A DNA stretch of 64,000 nucleotides from Rhynchopus euleeides (taxonomy: Eukaryota > Euglenozoa > Diplonemea > Diplonemida > Diplonemidae), in assembly GCA_963210315.1 (NCBI GenBank), contig OY723247.1, positions 1,364,001-1,428,000 of the forward strand, given 5' to 3'. The notes below the pieces were generated by a model. The model was not told the origin of the DNA and did no database searches. It saw only the letters and a program-made list of their open reading frames with translations. Below are positions 12,396 to 25,068 of the stretch, piece after piece. The translations under genes were made by a program, and so were the position numbers. Positions within the stretch are counted from its first letter, which is position 1; each line of letters starts with the position of its first letter.

Positions 12396-13824
12396 TTGCA
12401 GATACAGCCGTGTGAAGTCAGTCAAGTGATGTCCTTTCAAGACAATTGAAAGGTGTGCATCAAGCGAACATATTTAGACGTGTGCTCTTCGTTGAGTGCC
12501 AACCAAACAACCAATCAAACTATCAAACAAGATGACTATACCAGGCTTCTGTGTGAAATATCTTATGCAGAAGTGGCAGACGAGGCTCTGTGTCTGCCTT
12601 TGCCTTCTCTCTCTCTCTTTATCTTTTCAGAGAATCTTTGTGTTTGCTACTTCCATTATTCGGACCATGAAAATAGTTCAAACATCTGAACACATACGTT
12701 CAACAGCATACAACAGTTGCACTTCCTTCCTTCCGTGTGTGGCACACACAGTTGTGTGGACAGCAGGGTGACAGTGCATCCTGCATGTGACAGAAGGACA
12801 CGCCAGCAGCGTGGTGCATTCACGGAAGGGAAAAGAGAATCCATCATGCAACTGTTCGGAGGAAACGAATGTCGAAACAAAGGAATCTGTGGATCTCCAC
12901 ATCACTTTATGAAACCCAAAAGCTCCTCTTCCGGCATCGTGCCGCAGCAGCACCAGCAGCAGCAGTTGCTGTTGCTGCTGCTGCGGGGGATGTGCACCGA
13001 CAGGCGCTGCATCCCGACGATATCACGCCATGGGGAATATGCTCTTGGTAAGCTCCAAGACTTCCAGCAGAGATGGACTTCATGCTGACCTCTGATTTCA
13101 ACACATCCCGTACTTGTTTCGGAGAGGGTGCGGTTGCTGTTCGCACGGGCAGCATCCCCAACAGGATGCCTGTGTGGCAGCGCTGCCTGCACCCTCGCAC
13201 CTCCTCCCTCCTGTGTTCTATTGTCTTCCACTCCATTCCCACACCCACACCACCCCACCACCTCACATCTCCACAGACACACTTCCTCTCCACACACCTC
13301 CGTTTTGCTGAGTGTGGGTCTTGCCCGTGGGACCTGTGATCACCACAGTTGCTTGGGCAGGCTGCCTCTCGGTATTCATTTCTGTTCTTGCTGGGCACTG
13401 CCTGACGACACAGCCTGGCAACACCCTCGCTTGGCTGCCGTTCTTCATCACTGCACACATGTGGCAGGGGCGGTATGTGTGGCCCCGTGCCGTGCGGCCC
13501 AGCTTTGTTTTGTTTGTGGGGACGTGCCTCAGCTCCCACTCTTGGTGGGCAGTCGTTGCCCACTCACGCCAACCGCCTGGAGAGCAATGCCTGATGAAAG
13601 AAGGTTCCACAAGTTATGAAACACAGCGACGCAGTGCCCCCACCCCACACCACCCCCACCAGCCCCTCCGAATCCAACAATCCAACAACCCCAGCCCCGC
13701 CCACCCGCAGCCCTCTGTTCTGCTATTATGTTCCGTGAAGGAACAGCCACGGCACATCCGATGTTGTCACCTGTCCTACACCACCCAGACACACAGCGGG
13801 CTGTCACATTTACTGTCCACTCCT
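12396..13824. other. Downstream spacer of PA14/DUF1080 copy A, duplicated
   Basis: No gene seen. It is closely matched by 27374-28829. The clearest difference is a CAG/GTTGCTGCTG microsatellite segment at ~12960-13020 that is shortened in the other copy; that copy in turn carries an extra ~60 bases around 28410-28470. Confidence 0.7.
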
Positions 13825-14480
13825 AACAACACCACGTTGCCCTGCGTCAAGACCCAGCAAGCTTGTAACAGCCCGCAGCCCTGCTTGTGGGCTTGGGGGT
13901 TGTAGAGCGTTGCGAGACACAGCAGCGCAAGCAAGGTGCGAGCTGCCTCCCAAGCATTTGGGGATCTGCCTGTCCAGTCTTGCCACCGTCTCCCAAGCGT
14001 GTGTTTGTGTTGAGGTGGTGCGGATTCCCACCCTTCAGAAGCTCAACAACACGGAGCATATCCTATGCCTTAGACGCACGGTCCTACACAATGGCTTGTG
14101 CGTCACATGGAGTGCGAGACGGACTTCTCAGGCGCGCCTGGCTGTGAGAGACAGAATCATCTGGGGGCGCAGCCGCGAATGCAGGAACGGCCTACAGACA
14201 GCACACACTTGTCAGTGCGGAAATGATGAACAATTACATCATGAACAATCCAACTCCGAACGACGTTGAGCGACAACCCCTATTTCAGGAAGAGCCGTCT
14301 GATCGCAGCACCTTGTCCGCAGTGTGCATCTGTGGAACAGACCATGAGACACTGCATGATGATCCACATACACAGCAAATATTCTGTCACCTCCGAACTG
14401 AGTTGGCGCCCTGTGCGCTGGCATGCGTAACCACTGTGTATCCAAAATACAGTCTGACTGGTTGTCTCTTCAGATGTGCG
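13825..14480 (+). repeat. Modular repeat block II (A-B-D-C)
   Basis: A 13825-13946, B 14053-14120, D 14215-14312, and C (3' part only) 14355-14458. A short linker reading GTTGAGGTGGTGCGGATTCC precedes B, as in most B copies. In this A copy the second hairpin stem has a C-to-T change (GCGTTGC against GCAGCGC) that still pairs as G-U. The block is part of the segmental duplication with 28830-29490. Confidence 0.85.
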
Positions 14481-15282
14481 TGAATGTGTTGTGCACAGAC
14501 GTGTCTGACACATTTGGTGGAGGCATCCCTGGGTGTTACTGCCGCGCGCTGGCTCAGCCCTCATGAAGTAAACCATTGTGATATCAGCGACACTATGCCA
14601 TGCCACGAAGTGTTGTCCAGACGAGAGAGATCATACTGGTCTGCTTCTTGCGATGCACTGAAATTGTGCCTCTCCACGCGTGTTCTAAGTTGTGAGATGA
14701 ATTCCCAGTTCTCTATTCGTGATTATGAACGAGGAACTCCCGACCCTACACTCCGTGTTGTCAGTTCTCTGGTTCATCACCGTAGCTCCGCTCCTCCCGC
14801 CTCCCGCGACCCTCTCCTTGTCGTTTTTGCGTCTACCTGGTTCATCCCCCCGAGTACCCGCAACAGCCACCCGCCGTGCAGGGGTGGAAACGATGCTCAC
14901 CTTTGGTCGCATCGGTGCAGGTCCCCGACGTACTGCCTGCTCCCAGGCTGCGCCTTCCTGCCGTCCTTGGAGGAGGCCCAGCGGGCGAACGGGACAGCGA
15001 CCTGCCCCAGCGGCCCGCCAGACTCCGTGTGGCACCCTTCTCGCAGCATGCTGCTGCACTGCTGCACCATGGGCATTTGCTGCACTGCGGTGCTCAGCGC
15101 AGAAGCCGCGGGCTACAGGCCTTGCTGGCTCCTTGATACTGTCGCACCAATCCTCGTAGGTGAGGGGTGTCATGTGAGGTGCAGCCACCCGGCAACCGCC
15201 ACCACCTGCAGGTCTACGGTCGAAGGGTGATCGTTCTTGTGCTACCTTCTACAACTTCTTTTTCACTCCATCTCCGTCACCA
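14481..15282. other. Spacer upstream of EGF receptor 1, with a GC-rich open stretch
   Basis: Unique in the window. Between ~14880 and 15170 it is GC-rich and open in several frames, including one that is Cys-rich (LLPGCAFLPSLEEAQRANG), and it lacks the C-runs seen in other spacers. It could be a gene relic or an unrecognised exon, but I cannot assign a start, splice sites or family. Confidence 0.35.
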
Positions 15283-15389
15283 CCACCACCTGCAGGTCTA
15301 TTCTTGTACGAACACAAACCTAAAGAAGCCACCGGGCAGGAAGGCTGCATACCAAGCACAAGGCGAGAAGCGTGCAGGGAGCAGCTGCC

Positions 15390-18140
15390 ATGATGGGTGG
15401 ATCACCACTGCTGTGGTGCGGGTGCCTGCTGGCGGTGCTGCAGGGATGCAGTGCCGGTGAGATGACGGACGAGCAGAAGGCGTGGTACGGGACCATCACA
15501 CGCCCCGGGAAGGGGAACGACCCTGTGGCGTGGGGGCACCAGAACGAGATGGCGGAGTGCAAGGGCAAGGCTGGAGGGAAGGCCGACAACCCGCGTGCTG
15601 TGCTCGGGGACGGTGCGTTCTCTGTGGACCCTGTGTGCCTGCCGCTGTCGCTGAGCCCGCCGGAGGGCGGTGTGATGGGCGACCAGGGCGGGCGTGTTCT
15701 GTGGACCATCTCGAACGAGAACGTGTGCACGGGGTCGCCGTTCCGTGTCGCGACCGCAGCTGTGCCGAACGACCCGAACGGGGCACTCATCGTGTCGTGG
15801 GCCGAGGACTTCTCGTCGAAGACAGGTGAGGAGAACGCGCGCATCCACCTGACGCTGTTCGAGCGTGAGGGTGGGACAGGTGCGTACCAGATCTCGAAGG
15901 ATATTCTGCTGAAGGGTTGTGTGCAGAACGGCGGGGTGGTCTTCAACAAGGACGAGTGCGATGCCAAGCCGTGCACTGCGGGTCAGAAGTGCGCTGACAG
16001 CAACACGATGCCCACGTCTCTGAAGGACTTCATCTGCACGTGCGACAACGGTGTTGAGGCGACGGGCGGTTCAGCGACTTGTTTGAAGGACGAGTGTGAG
16101 TCGAAGCCGTGTGGTGACGGTCAGATGTGCGAGGATCCCAACAAGTCGTACAAATCGGCTCATGACTTCATCTGCTCGTGTGCTGACGACTCGACCATCA
16201 CTCAGGTTGACGCACCTGCTGTCTGCGTGTTGGACGAGTGTGAGGCGAAGCCTTGCGCTGCTGGTCAGAAGTGCACTGACAGCAACACAAAGCCTGCGTC
16301 TCTGAAGGACTTCATCTGCAAGTGTGACAACGGTGTTGAGGCGACTGGCGGTTCTGCGACTTGCTTTGCTGACGAGTGTGAGTCGAAGCCGTGTGGTGAC
16401 GGTCAGATGTGCGAGGATCCCAACAAGTCGTACAAATCTGCTCATGACTTCATCTGCTCGTGTGCTGACGACTCGACCATCACCCAGGTTGACGCACCTG
16501 CTGTCTGCGTGTTGGACGAGTGTGAGGCGAAGCCTTGCGCCGACGGTCAGAAGTGCACTGACAGCAACACAAAGCCTGCGTCTCTGAAGGACTTCATCTG
16601 CAAGTGTGACAACGGGATTGAGTCGACGGGCGGTTCTGCGACTTGCTTTGCTGACGAGTGTGAGGCGAAGCCGTGTGGTGACGGTCAGATGTGCGAGGAT
16701 CCGAACAAGTCGTACAAGAGTCCTCATGACTTCGTGTGCTCGTGTGCTGACGACTCGACCATCACTCAGGTTGATGCACCTGCTGTCTGCGTGTTGGACG
16801 AGTGTGAGGCGAAGCCTTGCGCTGATGGTCAGAAGTGCACTGACAGCAACACAAAGCCTGCGTCTCTGAAGGACTTCATCTGCAAGTGTGACAACGGGAT
16901 TGAGTCGACAGGCGGTTCTGCGACTTGCTTTGCTGACGAGTGTGAGGCGAAGCCGTGTGGTGACGGTCAGATGTGCGAGGATCCCAACAAGTCGTACAAA
17001 TCTGCCCATGACTTCATCTGCTCGTGTGCTGACGACTCGACCATCACCCAGGTTGATGCACCTGCTGTCTGCGTGTTGGATGAGTGTGAGGCGAAGCCGT
17101 GCGCTGACGGTCAGAAGTGCACTGACAGCAACACGAAGCCTGCGTCTCTGAAGGACTTCATCTGCAAGTGTGACAACGGGATTGAGTCGACAGGCGGTTC
17201 TGCGACTTGCTTTGCTGACGAGTGTGAGGCAAAGCCGTGTGGTGACGGTCAGATGTGCGAGGATCCCAACAAGTCGTACAAATCTGCCCATGACTTCATC
17301 TGCTCGTGTGCTGACGACTCGACCATCACCCAGGTTGATGCACCTGCTGTCTGCGTGTTGGACGAGTGCGATGCCAAGCCGTGCGGTGTCGGGCAGACGT
17401 GTGTCGACGTGAACACAAAGCCTGCATCCCTGAAGGACTTCGTGTGCAAGTGCCAGAGTGGTGTTCAGGCGACTGGTGACTCTGCCACGTGTGACGGGAG
17501 CACGACCCCCAACACGACGCAGACCGCCACACCCGGCACGACCAACACCAGCAACACCACGCCGCAGCCCCCCACCGTCGTGCCTGGTGCTGCCCCCAAC
17601 ACCCTTGTCCCCGCACCCGGGCAGACGGGTGCCCCTCCCACATTTGCCCCTGTGGTGACCGGGAAGGTGACGACAACGGCAAAGAAGGAGACGTTTGACA
17701 AGAAGAAGTACAAGGAGCATGTGCTGAAGCGCACAGGTGTGGACGAGGGCACTGTGCAGGTCAACACCTTCGACCTGGGCAACGGCAGTGTTGTGGTCAC
17801 CACCACCTTCACCGGCGAGAACGGGAAGCAGGTTGCTGCCGATGTTGACCGCGACGTGGGCCGTGGCGAGTACGCCAGCGTCGGGCTGCTTGGCGGCTCC
17901 GCCGTGGAGGAGGAGGACGACGACAGCGCCACACCCCCCTGGATGTGGATCCTCATTGCCGCTGGCGGTCTGGCCCTCTGCGGCGGTTTGGCTGCCTTCG
18001 CCCTCCGGAAGAAGAGACAGGACGAGGGCCTCACCATCGACGACTTCTTCGCTGCCGAACCAGAACAGGCTGGCACCGAGTTCAGCTCCCCACCCCACAC
18101 CCCCTCGACGCAGCAGCGCATGGAGTTCGCCTCCCTGTAG
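15390..18140 (+). CDS. EGF-module type I membrane protein, short form (copy 1)
   Basis: 916 residues from ATG 15390; the upstream GTG in the same frame is not used because the signal peptide (MMGGSPLLWCGCLLAVLQGCSAG) begins here. Residues ~24-190 form an N-terminal domain shared with copy 2. Eleven six-Cys EGF-like modules of ~47 residues follow (DEC-x4-C-x5-C...CxC...C), alternating between DECESKPCGDGQMC and DECEAKPCADGQKC types, so the DNA period is 282 bp. Then come a Thr/Pro stalk, a membrane-proximal folded region, one transmembrane helix (WMWILIAAGGLALCGGLAAF, ~850-872) and a 43-residue cytoplasmic tail ending MEFASL. Relative to copy 2, exactly 1,576 codons are missing between VVFNK and DECDAK. 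It is probably a cell-surface adhesion or receptor protein; no ligand can be inferred. Confidence 0.85.
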   Translation: MMGGSPLLWCGCLLAVLQGCSAGEMTDEQKAWYGTITRPGKGNDPVAWGHQNEMAECKGKAGGKADNPRAVLGDGAFSVDPVCLPLSLSPPEGGVMGDQGGRVLWTISNENVCTGSPFRVATAAVPNDPNGALIVSWAEDFSSKTGEENARIHLTLFEREGGTGAYQISKDILLKGCVQNGGVVFNKDECDAKPCTAGQKCADSNTMPTSLKDFICTCDNGVEATGGSATCLKDECESKPCGDGQMCEDPNKSYKSAHDFICSCADDSTITQVDAPAVCVLDECEAKPCAAGQKCTDSNTKPASLKDFICKCDNGVEATGGSATCFADECESKPCGDGQMCEDPNKSYKSAHDFICSCADDSTITQVDAPAVCVLDECEAKPCADGQKCTDSNTKPASLKDFICKCDNGIESTGGSATCFADECEAKPCGDGQMCEDPNKSYKSPHDFVCSCADDSTITQVDAPAVCVLDECEAKPCADGQKCTDSNTKPASLKDFICKCDNGIESTGGSATCFADECEAKPCGDGQMCEDPNKSYKSAHDFICSCADDSTITQVDAPAVCVLDECEAKPCADGQKCTDSNTKPASLKDFICKCDNGIESTGGSATCFADECEAKPCGDGQMCEDPNKSYKSAHDFICSCADDSTITQVDAPAVCVLDECDAKPCGVGQTCVDVNTKPASLKDFVCKCQSGVQATGDSATCDGSTTPNTTQTATPGTTNTSNTTPQPPTVVPGAAPNTLVPAPGQTGAPPTFAPVVTGKVTTTAKKETFDKKKYKEHVLKRTGVDEGTVQVNTFDLGNGSVVVTTTFTGENGKQVAADVDRDVGRGEYASVGLLGGSAVEEEDDDSATPPWMWILIAAGGLALCGGLAAFALRKKRQDEGLTIDDFFAAEPEQAGTEFSSPPHTPSTQQRMEFASL

Positions 18141-21100
18141 GCACGCGGCTGGGCGGCCTCAATCCTGGACACTGAGGCGAGTGTGTGTTCTCTCCCACTC
18201 GCCCTTTCCCACTCCGTCTTTGCATTGGTTCCCCTGGTCCACGCCTCTGCTGTTCTCCCTCTCTCGCGGCTTCTTTCCTGGTGCACGCTGCCCCTCCGAT
18301 GTCTTGCCGATGGCTTTTTGATTTCGATCATCCCGTTTCTTATACGACGCCAACCGGGTCTTGTGTGCCCCTCGAAAGCCCCCTCTCCGCCCCCCCCCCC
18401 CCCCATTTCCCTTCTCCCCTCCGCTATTTCCCTTCCGTCCCTCATCCTCTGATGTCGTGCGTGACTCTGTCCTTTTCCCCGGTCAGTCTGCCACACAGCC
18501 CCCCCCTCTCCCCCCTTTTCCTGACCAATCTCCCGCCTCTCTGATTCCATATCCAAGCGCCATCCTCTTTGTTTTTCATGTGCCGTGAAAAGGTGTGTCG
18601 GCCTAAGGTGGTCGAAGCGTCAAAATGCATCCAAGACGAAGAACGAAGCACGGTTGTCTCTGCCTTTTTTTTTTCACATCTGATGTGAAATAGAGTGTAG
18701 GCTTCCCTTGCTGCTGTCTGAGGTCCACCCTCTCTGACGCCTCAAAATCCTGATCTGTCGGGGGGGTTGTTCCCCCCACTGCCGCACCTGTCGCCTTATT
18801 ATTTCCGCCACACCAGTGTTGACCCCTCCCCCCCTTCTTGCTTGATTGACTATGAAAAGGACTAACATTGCAAGAAGGTGGTGGGAGGTTTGCTTTTCCA
18901 TTCGCTCTCGACAATCATACCCCTCCCTTCTCCCTTGGTGACCAGACGCGTTGCCTGGTTTATTCTATGGGCTTCGTGTCATCTCCGCGTGTCTCCTCCT
19001 CTCTGAAGGAGACTATCGGTGGTTATTTTGCGTGTGTCTTTTATGCCCGTTCGTCGGAGCTCGCTGGAGAGAAGTCACCCTGCCTGTGCCTTTTGCTGGA
19101 TCTTGCTGCCCCTACTTTCGCACCAACCTCATCAGACCTCGGGGTCGTGGTGTCCACAAAGAGTGGGAGGATCGGTGTTCCAGCAAAACAAATTTTCTGG
19201 CAGTTTTGTAGGTTTGTTCGTCTCGTTTTGCTGTCATGTCATGACCCAGCAGGGGGGACCTCGGAGGTGTGGGCGGAGTGGGGGGTGTAAGCACACGTTG
19301 TGCTCTGGCACGCCCCCTCCCTCCCCCCCCTCTTACCTCCCTCTCCGAGCGCCTTGAGGGGGTATTTAACCTTGGCCACACATCATCATCATCCCTTCTC
19401 CGTTGCCGAGCTTCGGAGAAACACATTCTGCGCCGTTTATTCTGGCGGAGCCCTGTCCCTGTCTCCCCCCCTTTTTTTGACAGCCACTCCCCCTTTCATC
19501 CCCCACCTCCCCCCCCATCACCAGACACCCGTTACCCAGTTCTGTGGTAATGAACCTGACACTTCGTCGCTATTTTCACCATAAATTTACCCACCCACCC
19601 CCCACCCCCCCCACACACACCCCTCCTCGGCGGAACTGTCTCTCGAGGATTGAATCACACATGGTGTCTCTGTTGTAGGGACCCCCTTCCTCCTCCAGGC
19701 CTCCCCCCTCCTCTCTTATTCACGCACAACAAGAAGAAAGCTTGTCACAGTGAAAAAGATAGTTGGCAGCGCTTTGGGTGACAAACACAATCTACCTTGC
19801 CTTGTTGCTATGACTGTGCGCACATTCACGCCAACCTTCATCAGGCAAAACACATGACATGAGGTTTGTTCACCCGGGTTTGGCGCACAAACAACGCCTT
19901 ATCTTTTTTTCAGTGGGAAATCGCCCCCCCCCCCTCCTTCCCTGCCCCTGCCTGAGACCTGTGACTACCTGTCCCCCCCCCCCCTGCACCGTTGAGGAGG
20001 TGGTGGCAGGGTAGGGTGGGGGTGGGCGCGTTGTTGCCCTCTGCCCTTCGGTGGTGGTTGTGGGGCAGATCGAATCGCAAAAGTGGCGACAAGCCGCTTC
20101 TCGAGAACCTCCGGCGTGTCCCCACATCACTTAGCTTGTCGCCGAGCCGATTCCGTTCGACGGATGTCGGGTCTGAATCCAACAGGACTGCAAATGTGGT
20201 GATTTGTTGTATGCCGGCTTTAGTTAATGGATACAACAGACTCACTTCCTCAACATGCTTTCTTGTTGGGGGGTCTTGGTTCAAAAGTGCAGTGAAAGGA
20301 CCCCCCGTTAGTTAGGCGTCACACTGGCACCGCGAAGACCCTGCCTTTGTTGCAGTTGTTTCCCCCTGAGGTGGGTGTCCCTTCAATTGTTTTCCCTTGA
20401 AAGCTGCCCGTCTTCTTGCCTCCAAGGGACATGAAAGTGAATTCAACCAGTGAATCAGCGAATGCCCCAGGACGCATTCGAGAATACATGACGCAATTTT
20501 TTTTCGCACGCACACCTTCTGCAGTTGTGCGTTTTGCGCTCTCACATATTTTTTTTGCCTCTTGGGATCGGGACAGGCGTGTTATATTTCCAAAACAAAC
20601 CCCGGTTATTTTCACAACCGAACATGACGCCGATACACTGTCTCTGGTCCGGGAGGACAACGAACCAGGACCAAGCGAGGAGGACTCCAGCCAGTGGGGC
20701 ACTCAAGTAATACTCGGACATGCAAGGGAATTGTCCCGTGGCCATGAGCACAATTTGCAGTGGTGTTGTCTCTGTGATGGGACATTGCAGTGTTGCTGAG
20801 GGTCAGCGCACTGTGCCACCTCACGAGTCGCAACAACTCTTGCCAGGCTGGATTAGCGGGTTCTGAAAGGAGAACACCAACAAGCGGACAGGTTCTTCCT
20901 GTCGCGACAGGACTTGTCCATCAGTTTCCCGGAGAGCACTCTCCGCCCAGACATTGTGTTCTGCTGTCACAACTCACAGCCGCTTGTTCCAGGGCGAAGA
21001 GGTTAGTGGGACGAGCTCTCTGGCTACAACAACTTTTATCGAAACAATTCTCGAGCCCTCAACGAAAAAATAAAGGAAGAAAACGCCAGCCTCCATTACG

Positions 21101-21702
21101 AATCCACCTTTTGACGCGTTCCCGTCGAGTATAAAAAAAATCAACGCACATCCCCTAAATATTACTCTTTCATCTTCCTTGGTTCTGAATGAAGCCACCG
21201 GGTGGTGAAAATCATGACATGGATTCGTCACGACCATTTTCAAGCGCCACGAACTGACAAGGTTCTTCCGTTCTGCCAGGTGTCGTGCTTGAATGGGCGA
21301 ACGATCATGTCCCCAAGAATGACCTCCAGTCACAAAAGAAATTCCAGTGTGGCAGACACCCTGTGCGTACTCTTGATGTGTGTGACCAGATCGACGTTTG
21401 GATTACGTTCTTCGGCCTTCGCTCTGGTGGCAGACGGGGATGTATTAGGACCGCATTGTGTCCCACGGAGAGGTGCCACAGAGCGAAGGGGCAGAAGGAT
21501 TGGCAACCAAGCACCGTCTTTGGTGCTTGCTGTCGCGTTGCTGGGGTTGGAGCCATCAGCGCAGGCAGAAGGTTTGTTTGTGACAACCGGATGAATTTGG
21601 CTGGAAGTGACCCTCCCTCGCCCGCCCCTTCAACAGTGAACAGGCTTGCATCCCCTCGTCTCGCATTCCCAACAGCCCTCCCACACACAATACGTTCTAT
21701 CA
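18141..21702. other. Large non-coding spacer after EGF receptor 1
   Basis: No convincing gene on either strand. It contains many C-runs on the + strand (18390-18405, 19590-19612, 19926-19935, 19974-19985), lower GC than the genes, and Y-rich stretches. Near 19750-19895 there is a diverged match to 59680-59775 (shared GATAGTTGGCAGCGCTT-like and TTGGCGCACAAACA words), probably an old interspersed repeat. Confidence 0.55.
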
Positions 21703-23151
21703 CAGCAAGCTTGTAACAGCCCGCAGCCCTGCTTGTGGGCTTGGGGGTTGTAGAGCGCTGCGAGACACAGCAGCGCAAGCAAGGTGCGAGCTGCGTTGCC
21801 ATCGCAGCACGGGTGGGGTGGCTGCTGCACACACGTGCCCTTCCCTGGAGGTGGAGGTGGAAGAGCTGCATGCAGGCGGAGCATATCCTATGCCTTAGAC
21901 GCACGGTCCTACACAATGGCTTGTGCGTCACATGGAGTGCGAGACCCTCAGCGAGGAGATGGGCAGGCAGCCAACACACGCCGACAGACCATCACACCAC
22001 ATGATGACCCACATACACAGCAAATATTCTGTCACCTCCGAACTGAGTTGGCGCCCTGTGCGCTGGCATGCGTAACCACTGTGTATCCAAAATACAGTCT
22101 GACCGGTTGTCCCTTCAGATTCGAGTCCAGTCTTGACACCGTCTGCCGGGCGTGTGTTTGTGTTGAGGTGGTGCGGATTCCCACCCTTCAGAAGCACAGC
22201 AACACGGAGCATATCCTATGCCTTAGACGCACGGTCCTACACAATGGCTTGTGCGTCACATGGAGTGCGAGACCAACTACTCCGGTGCGTCATCCTGAGC
22301 ACACACGCGCACACTGGCAACTCGCGGTGCAGGAAGGGCACACAGACGGCACACTCCTGTCAGTGCGGAAATGATGAACAGTTACATCATGAACAATCCA
22401 ACTCCGAACGACGTTGAGCGACAACCCCTATTTCAGGAAGAGCCGTCTGATCGCAGCGCCTTCCCACCCTTCAGAATCTCAGCAACACGGAGCATATCCT
22501 ATGCCTTAGACGCACGGTCCTACACAATAGCTTGTGCGTCACATGGAGTGCGAGACCCTCAGCGAGGAGACGGGCAGGCAGTCAACACACGCCGACAGAC
22601 CATCACACCACATGATGATCCACATACACAGCAAACATTCTGTCACCTCCGAACTGAGTTGGCGCCCTGTGCGCTGGCATGCGTAACCACTGTGTATCCA
22701 AAATACAGTCTGACTAGTTGTCTCTTCAGATTCGAGTCCAGTCTTGACACCATCCGAGTGCCCAGTCTTGTTGAGGTGGTGCGGATTCGCACCCTTCAGA
22801 AGCTCAGCAACACGGAGCATATCTTATGCCTTAGACGCACGGTCCTACACAATGGCTTGTGCGTCACATGGAGTGCGAGACGTTGGAGAGAAGCGCTTTG
22901 CTGCTGTGCGGCAGCTTTGCGGAACGTGTGCCTATCATCCTTGCGCTGCTGCTCCTGTCCAGCGTGAGATCCTCAAGCGCACAAGAGACACGAGTCGGCA
23001 AGTCTAATCAAGGCTGGGTCGCTGCACAGGATGACAAAACAATGTTACAATTATCTAGTTTGCCAATCACAGCTTCGGCTATGAGTGATCCATACATTTT
23101 CCCGAAGCTGAACTGCAGCAGACATGCACAAGAGGTGCATGCACACCCACA
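21703..23151 (+). repeat. Modular repeat block III (A-B-C-B-D-B-C-B-E)
   Basis: A 21703-21795, B 21878-21945, C 21946-22103, B 22206-22273, D 22363-22460, B 22489-22556, C 22557-22714, B 22814-22881, E 22882-23151. All are in + orientation. B at 22814 differs from the usual B by one base in the loop of its first hairpin. The block ends ~137 bases before the cathepsin-L 1 start codon. Confidence 0.85.
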
Positions 23152-23287
23152 CATCGACTCAACTCACGAACAGGAGTGGTGTGGAAGTGTGGAATCAGAA
23201 GCACAACGACACCATCCCACGACCACAACATGAAGTGAACACAACACACACACAAACACAGGACCACACAAGATACACAGAGATACA

Positions 23288-24542
23288 ATGCGTACCGCAG
23301 CCCTTCTGGTGTGCGCGCTGATGGCGGCACAGGCACACGGCTACAGTGAGGAGTACGTGCGTGCGAACTCGAAGCTGCTGTGGCGCAGCTTCAAGAGCGA
23401 CCACGGCAAGCGCTACGCGAGCCTGGCAGAGGAGGAGCGCCGCTACGGGATCTTCACGTCGAACATGCTGAAGGCGGCACGCTTCGAGAAGGAGCAGACG
23501 AAGGGTGCGCTCTTCGGTGTGAACGCCTTCTCCGACCTGTCGGCAGAGGAGTTCAAGGTGTACCACAACCTGGAGGTTCCGCAGAAGGCGAGCCCGCCCC
23601 CCATGTTCACCGCTGACGAGGAGAAGGCTGTCCAGGCCTCTGTTGACTGGCGTTCCAAGGGTGCTGGTATGTGTTTTGTTTCGTTTCATTCATTCGTTAG
23701 TTGTGTTGCTGTGTTGCCTTGTTGTGTGTGTTCTGTTGTGTTGTGTCAGCTGTCAGATGTCGCTCCTCACTCACACCACCCCTTGTTTCGCAAACAGTGA
23801 CGCATGTGAAGAATCAGGCGCAATGCGGATCGTGCTGGGCATTCAGGTATTTCTTTGCTGCCATTTCCAACTGTTTGTGAGGTCTTGTTTGTGTGTGTGT
23901 CATGTGCATGCAATGTGATGGCAATAGCTACAGTCACGAGCCCCACCACCTTCACACAACACACTCACACTCACTACACACAGCACGACCGGTGGTATTG
24001 AGGGCCAGTGGCAGATCTCGGGGAAGACGCTGACGTCGCTGTCTGAGCAGGAGCTGGTGTCGTGCGACAAGGTGGACTCTGGGTGCAACGGGGGTCTGAT
24101 GGACAACGCATTCAAGTGGCTGCTGAGCAACCACAACGGGCAGATTGTGACGGAGGCGTCGTACCCGTACACGTCGGGGACCGGGAAGAGCGGGACGTGC
24201 CAGAGCGTGACGGGGAAGGCGGTGGGTGCCACGATCAAGTCGCACAAGGACATCACGCACACGGAGGCGCAGATGAAGGCGTTCGTGTCGACGAGCGGGC
24301 CGTTGTCGATCGCCGTGGACGCGCAGAAGTGGCAGACGTACTCGAGCGGGATCCTGACGAACTGCTGCGGGGTGTTCGGGTGCCAGCTGGACCACGGTGT
24401 CCTCATCGTCGGCTACGGGGACGACTACTGGATTGTGAAGAACTCGTGGGGGTCGAGCTGGGGTGAGTCTGGCTACATCCGTGTCACCTACGGCAGCAAC
24501 GCCTGTGGTCTGAACCAGTCTCCCTGCACTTCCGTTGTTTGA
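23288..24542 (+). CDS. Cathepsin L-like cysteine protease, copy 1 (three exons)
   Basis: Exons are 23288-23666, 23798-23846 and 23984-24542, joined by GT-AG introns of 131 and 137 bp that both begin GTAT; the product is 328 residues. A signal peptide (MRTAALLVCALMAAQAHG) leads into an I29 prodomain with an ERFNIN-like helix (EERRYGIFTSNMLKAARFE) and a GVNAFSDLS motif, then the mature papain-fold enzyme from about VDWRSKGAVTHVKNQ. Gln135, Cys139 (QCGSCWAF), His280 (LDHGVLIVGYG) and Asn296 (KNSWGSSWG) form the catalytic set; CNGG follows in SGCNGGLMDNAF. The middle exon encodes precisely the active-site Cys motif. Both introns are needed to build CWAFSTTGGIEG. It is a secreted or lysosomal endopeptidase. 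The product carries no C-terminal extension, unlike kinetoplastid cathepsins. Confidence 0.93.
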
Positions 24543-24766
24543 AGTTGACGTGTGTATTATGTATGGGTTTGTGTGGCAATGTGACAGGATGGGATCGAAA
24601 CAATACGGTCTACAACTACCATAGCTTGGTGCTATGACACGAGTGGAATTTTCGTTTTCATTTGCATACGTGTTGTTTGTCTGTCTGTCTGTGTGACCCG
24701 ACGTTCTTATCGTATCTTCTTCTCTTTTCGCTTTCAACGACTCTTCCATATCCTATCCCACCTTCT

Positions 24767-24866
24767 GGGGGTCTTCGCTCAACGGCACAGAAAAGTGTGC
24801 GTGTTCACCTGTTTTATGAGAATGACGCCGAAGCTTGCCGAAGCTTCCCGATGAGCGAAGAACCCC
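24767..24866. mobile_element. TIR element, GGGGGTCTTCGCT family, copy in cathepsin-1 spacer
   Basis: Ends are GGGGGTCTTCGCTCA and, inverted, TGAGCGAAGAACCCC; length is 100 bp, with no coding capacity. An internal GCCGAAGCTT unit is doubled here but single in the paralogous element at 52529. It is the same insertion as that one, duplicated with the segment. Confidence 0.6.
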
Positions 24867-25068
24867 TTACACTTTCACTTTCATGTTCATGTTCACTTGC
24901 CTTCCGCTCCTGTCTGACTCTTGTGGGACCGGGTTGCATGCCGACACCACTTCTGGTTTCTGTTGTCTCGGGCTGCTGTGTCAGCAAAGCAAAAGTGTGT
25001 TGCACGTTTTGCTGTCGGCACCGCACTGCTTGCGGTGGTGCCTGTTCAATACCAATACCCATTCGTTG

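Noticed and set aside
14484-15230. Gene in the spacer before EGF receptor 1
   Set aside because: Several frames are open across the GC-rich part, none has a convincing start, domain or homologue; kept only as a note.
21946-22750. tRNA-like B box (GATTCGAGTCC) after module C, hinting at a tRNA-derived SINE
   Set aside because: The word fits the B-box consensus, but no matching A box at the right distance, no T-arm pairing and no A/T-rich tail were found.
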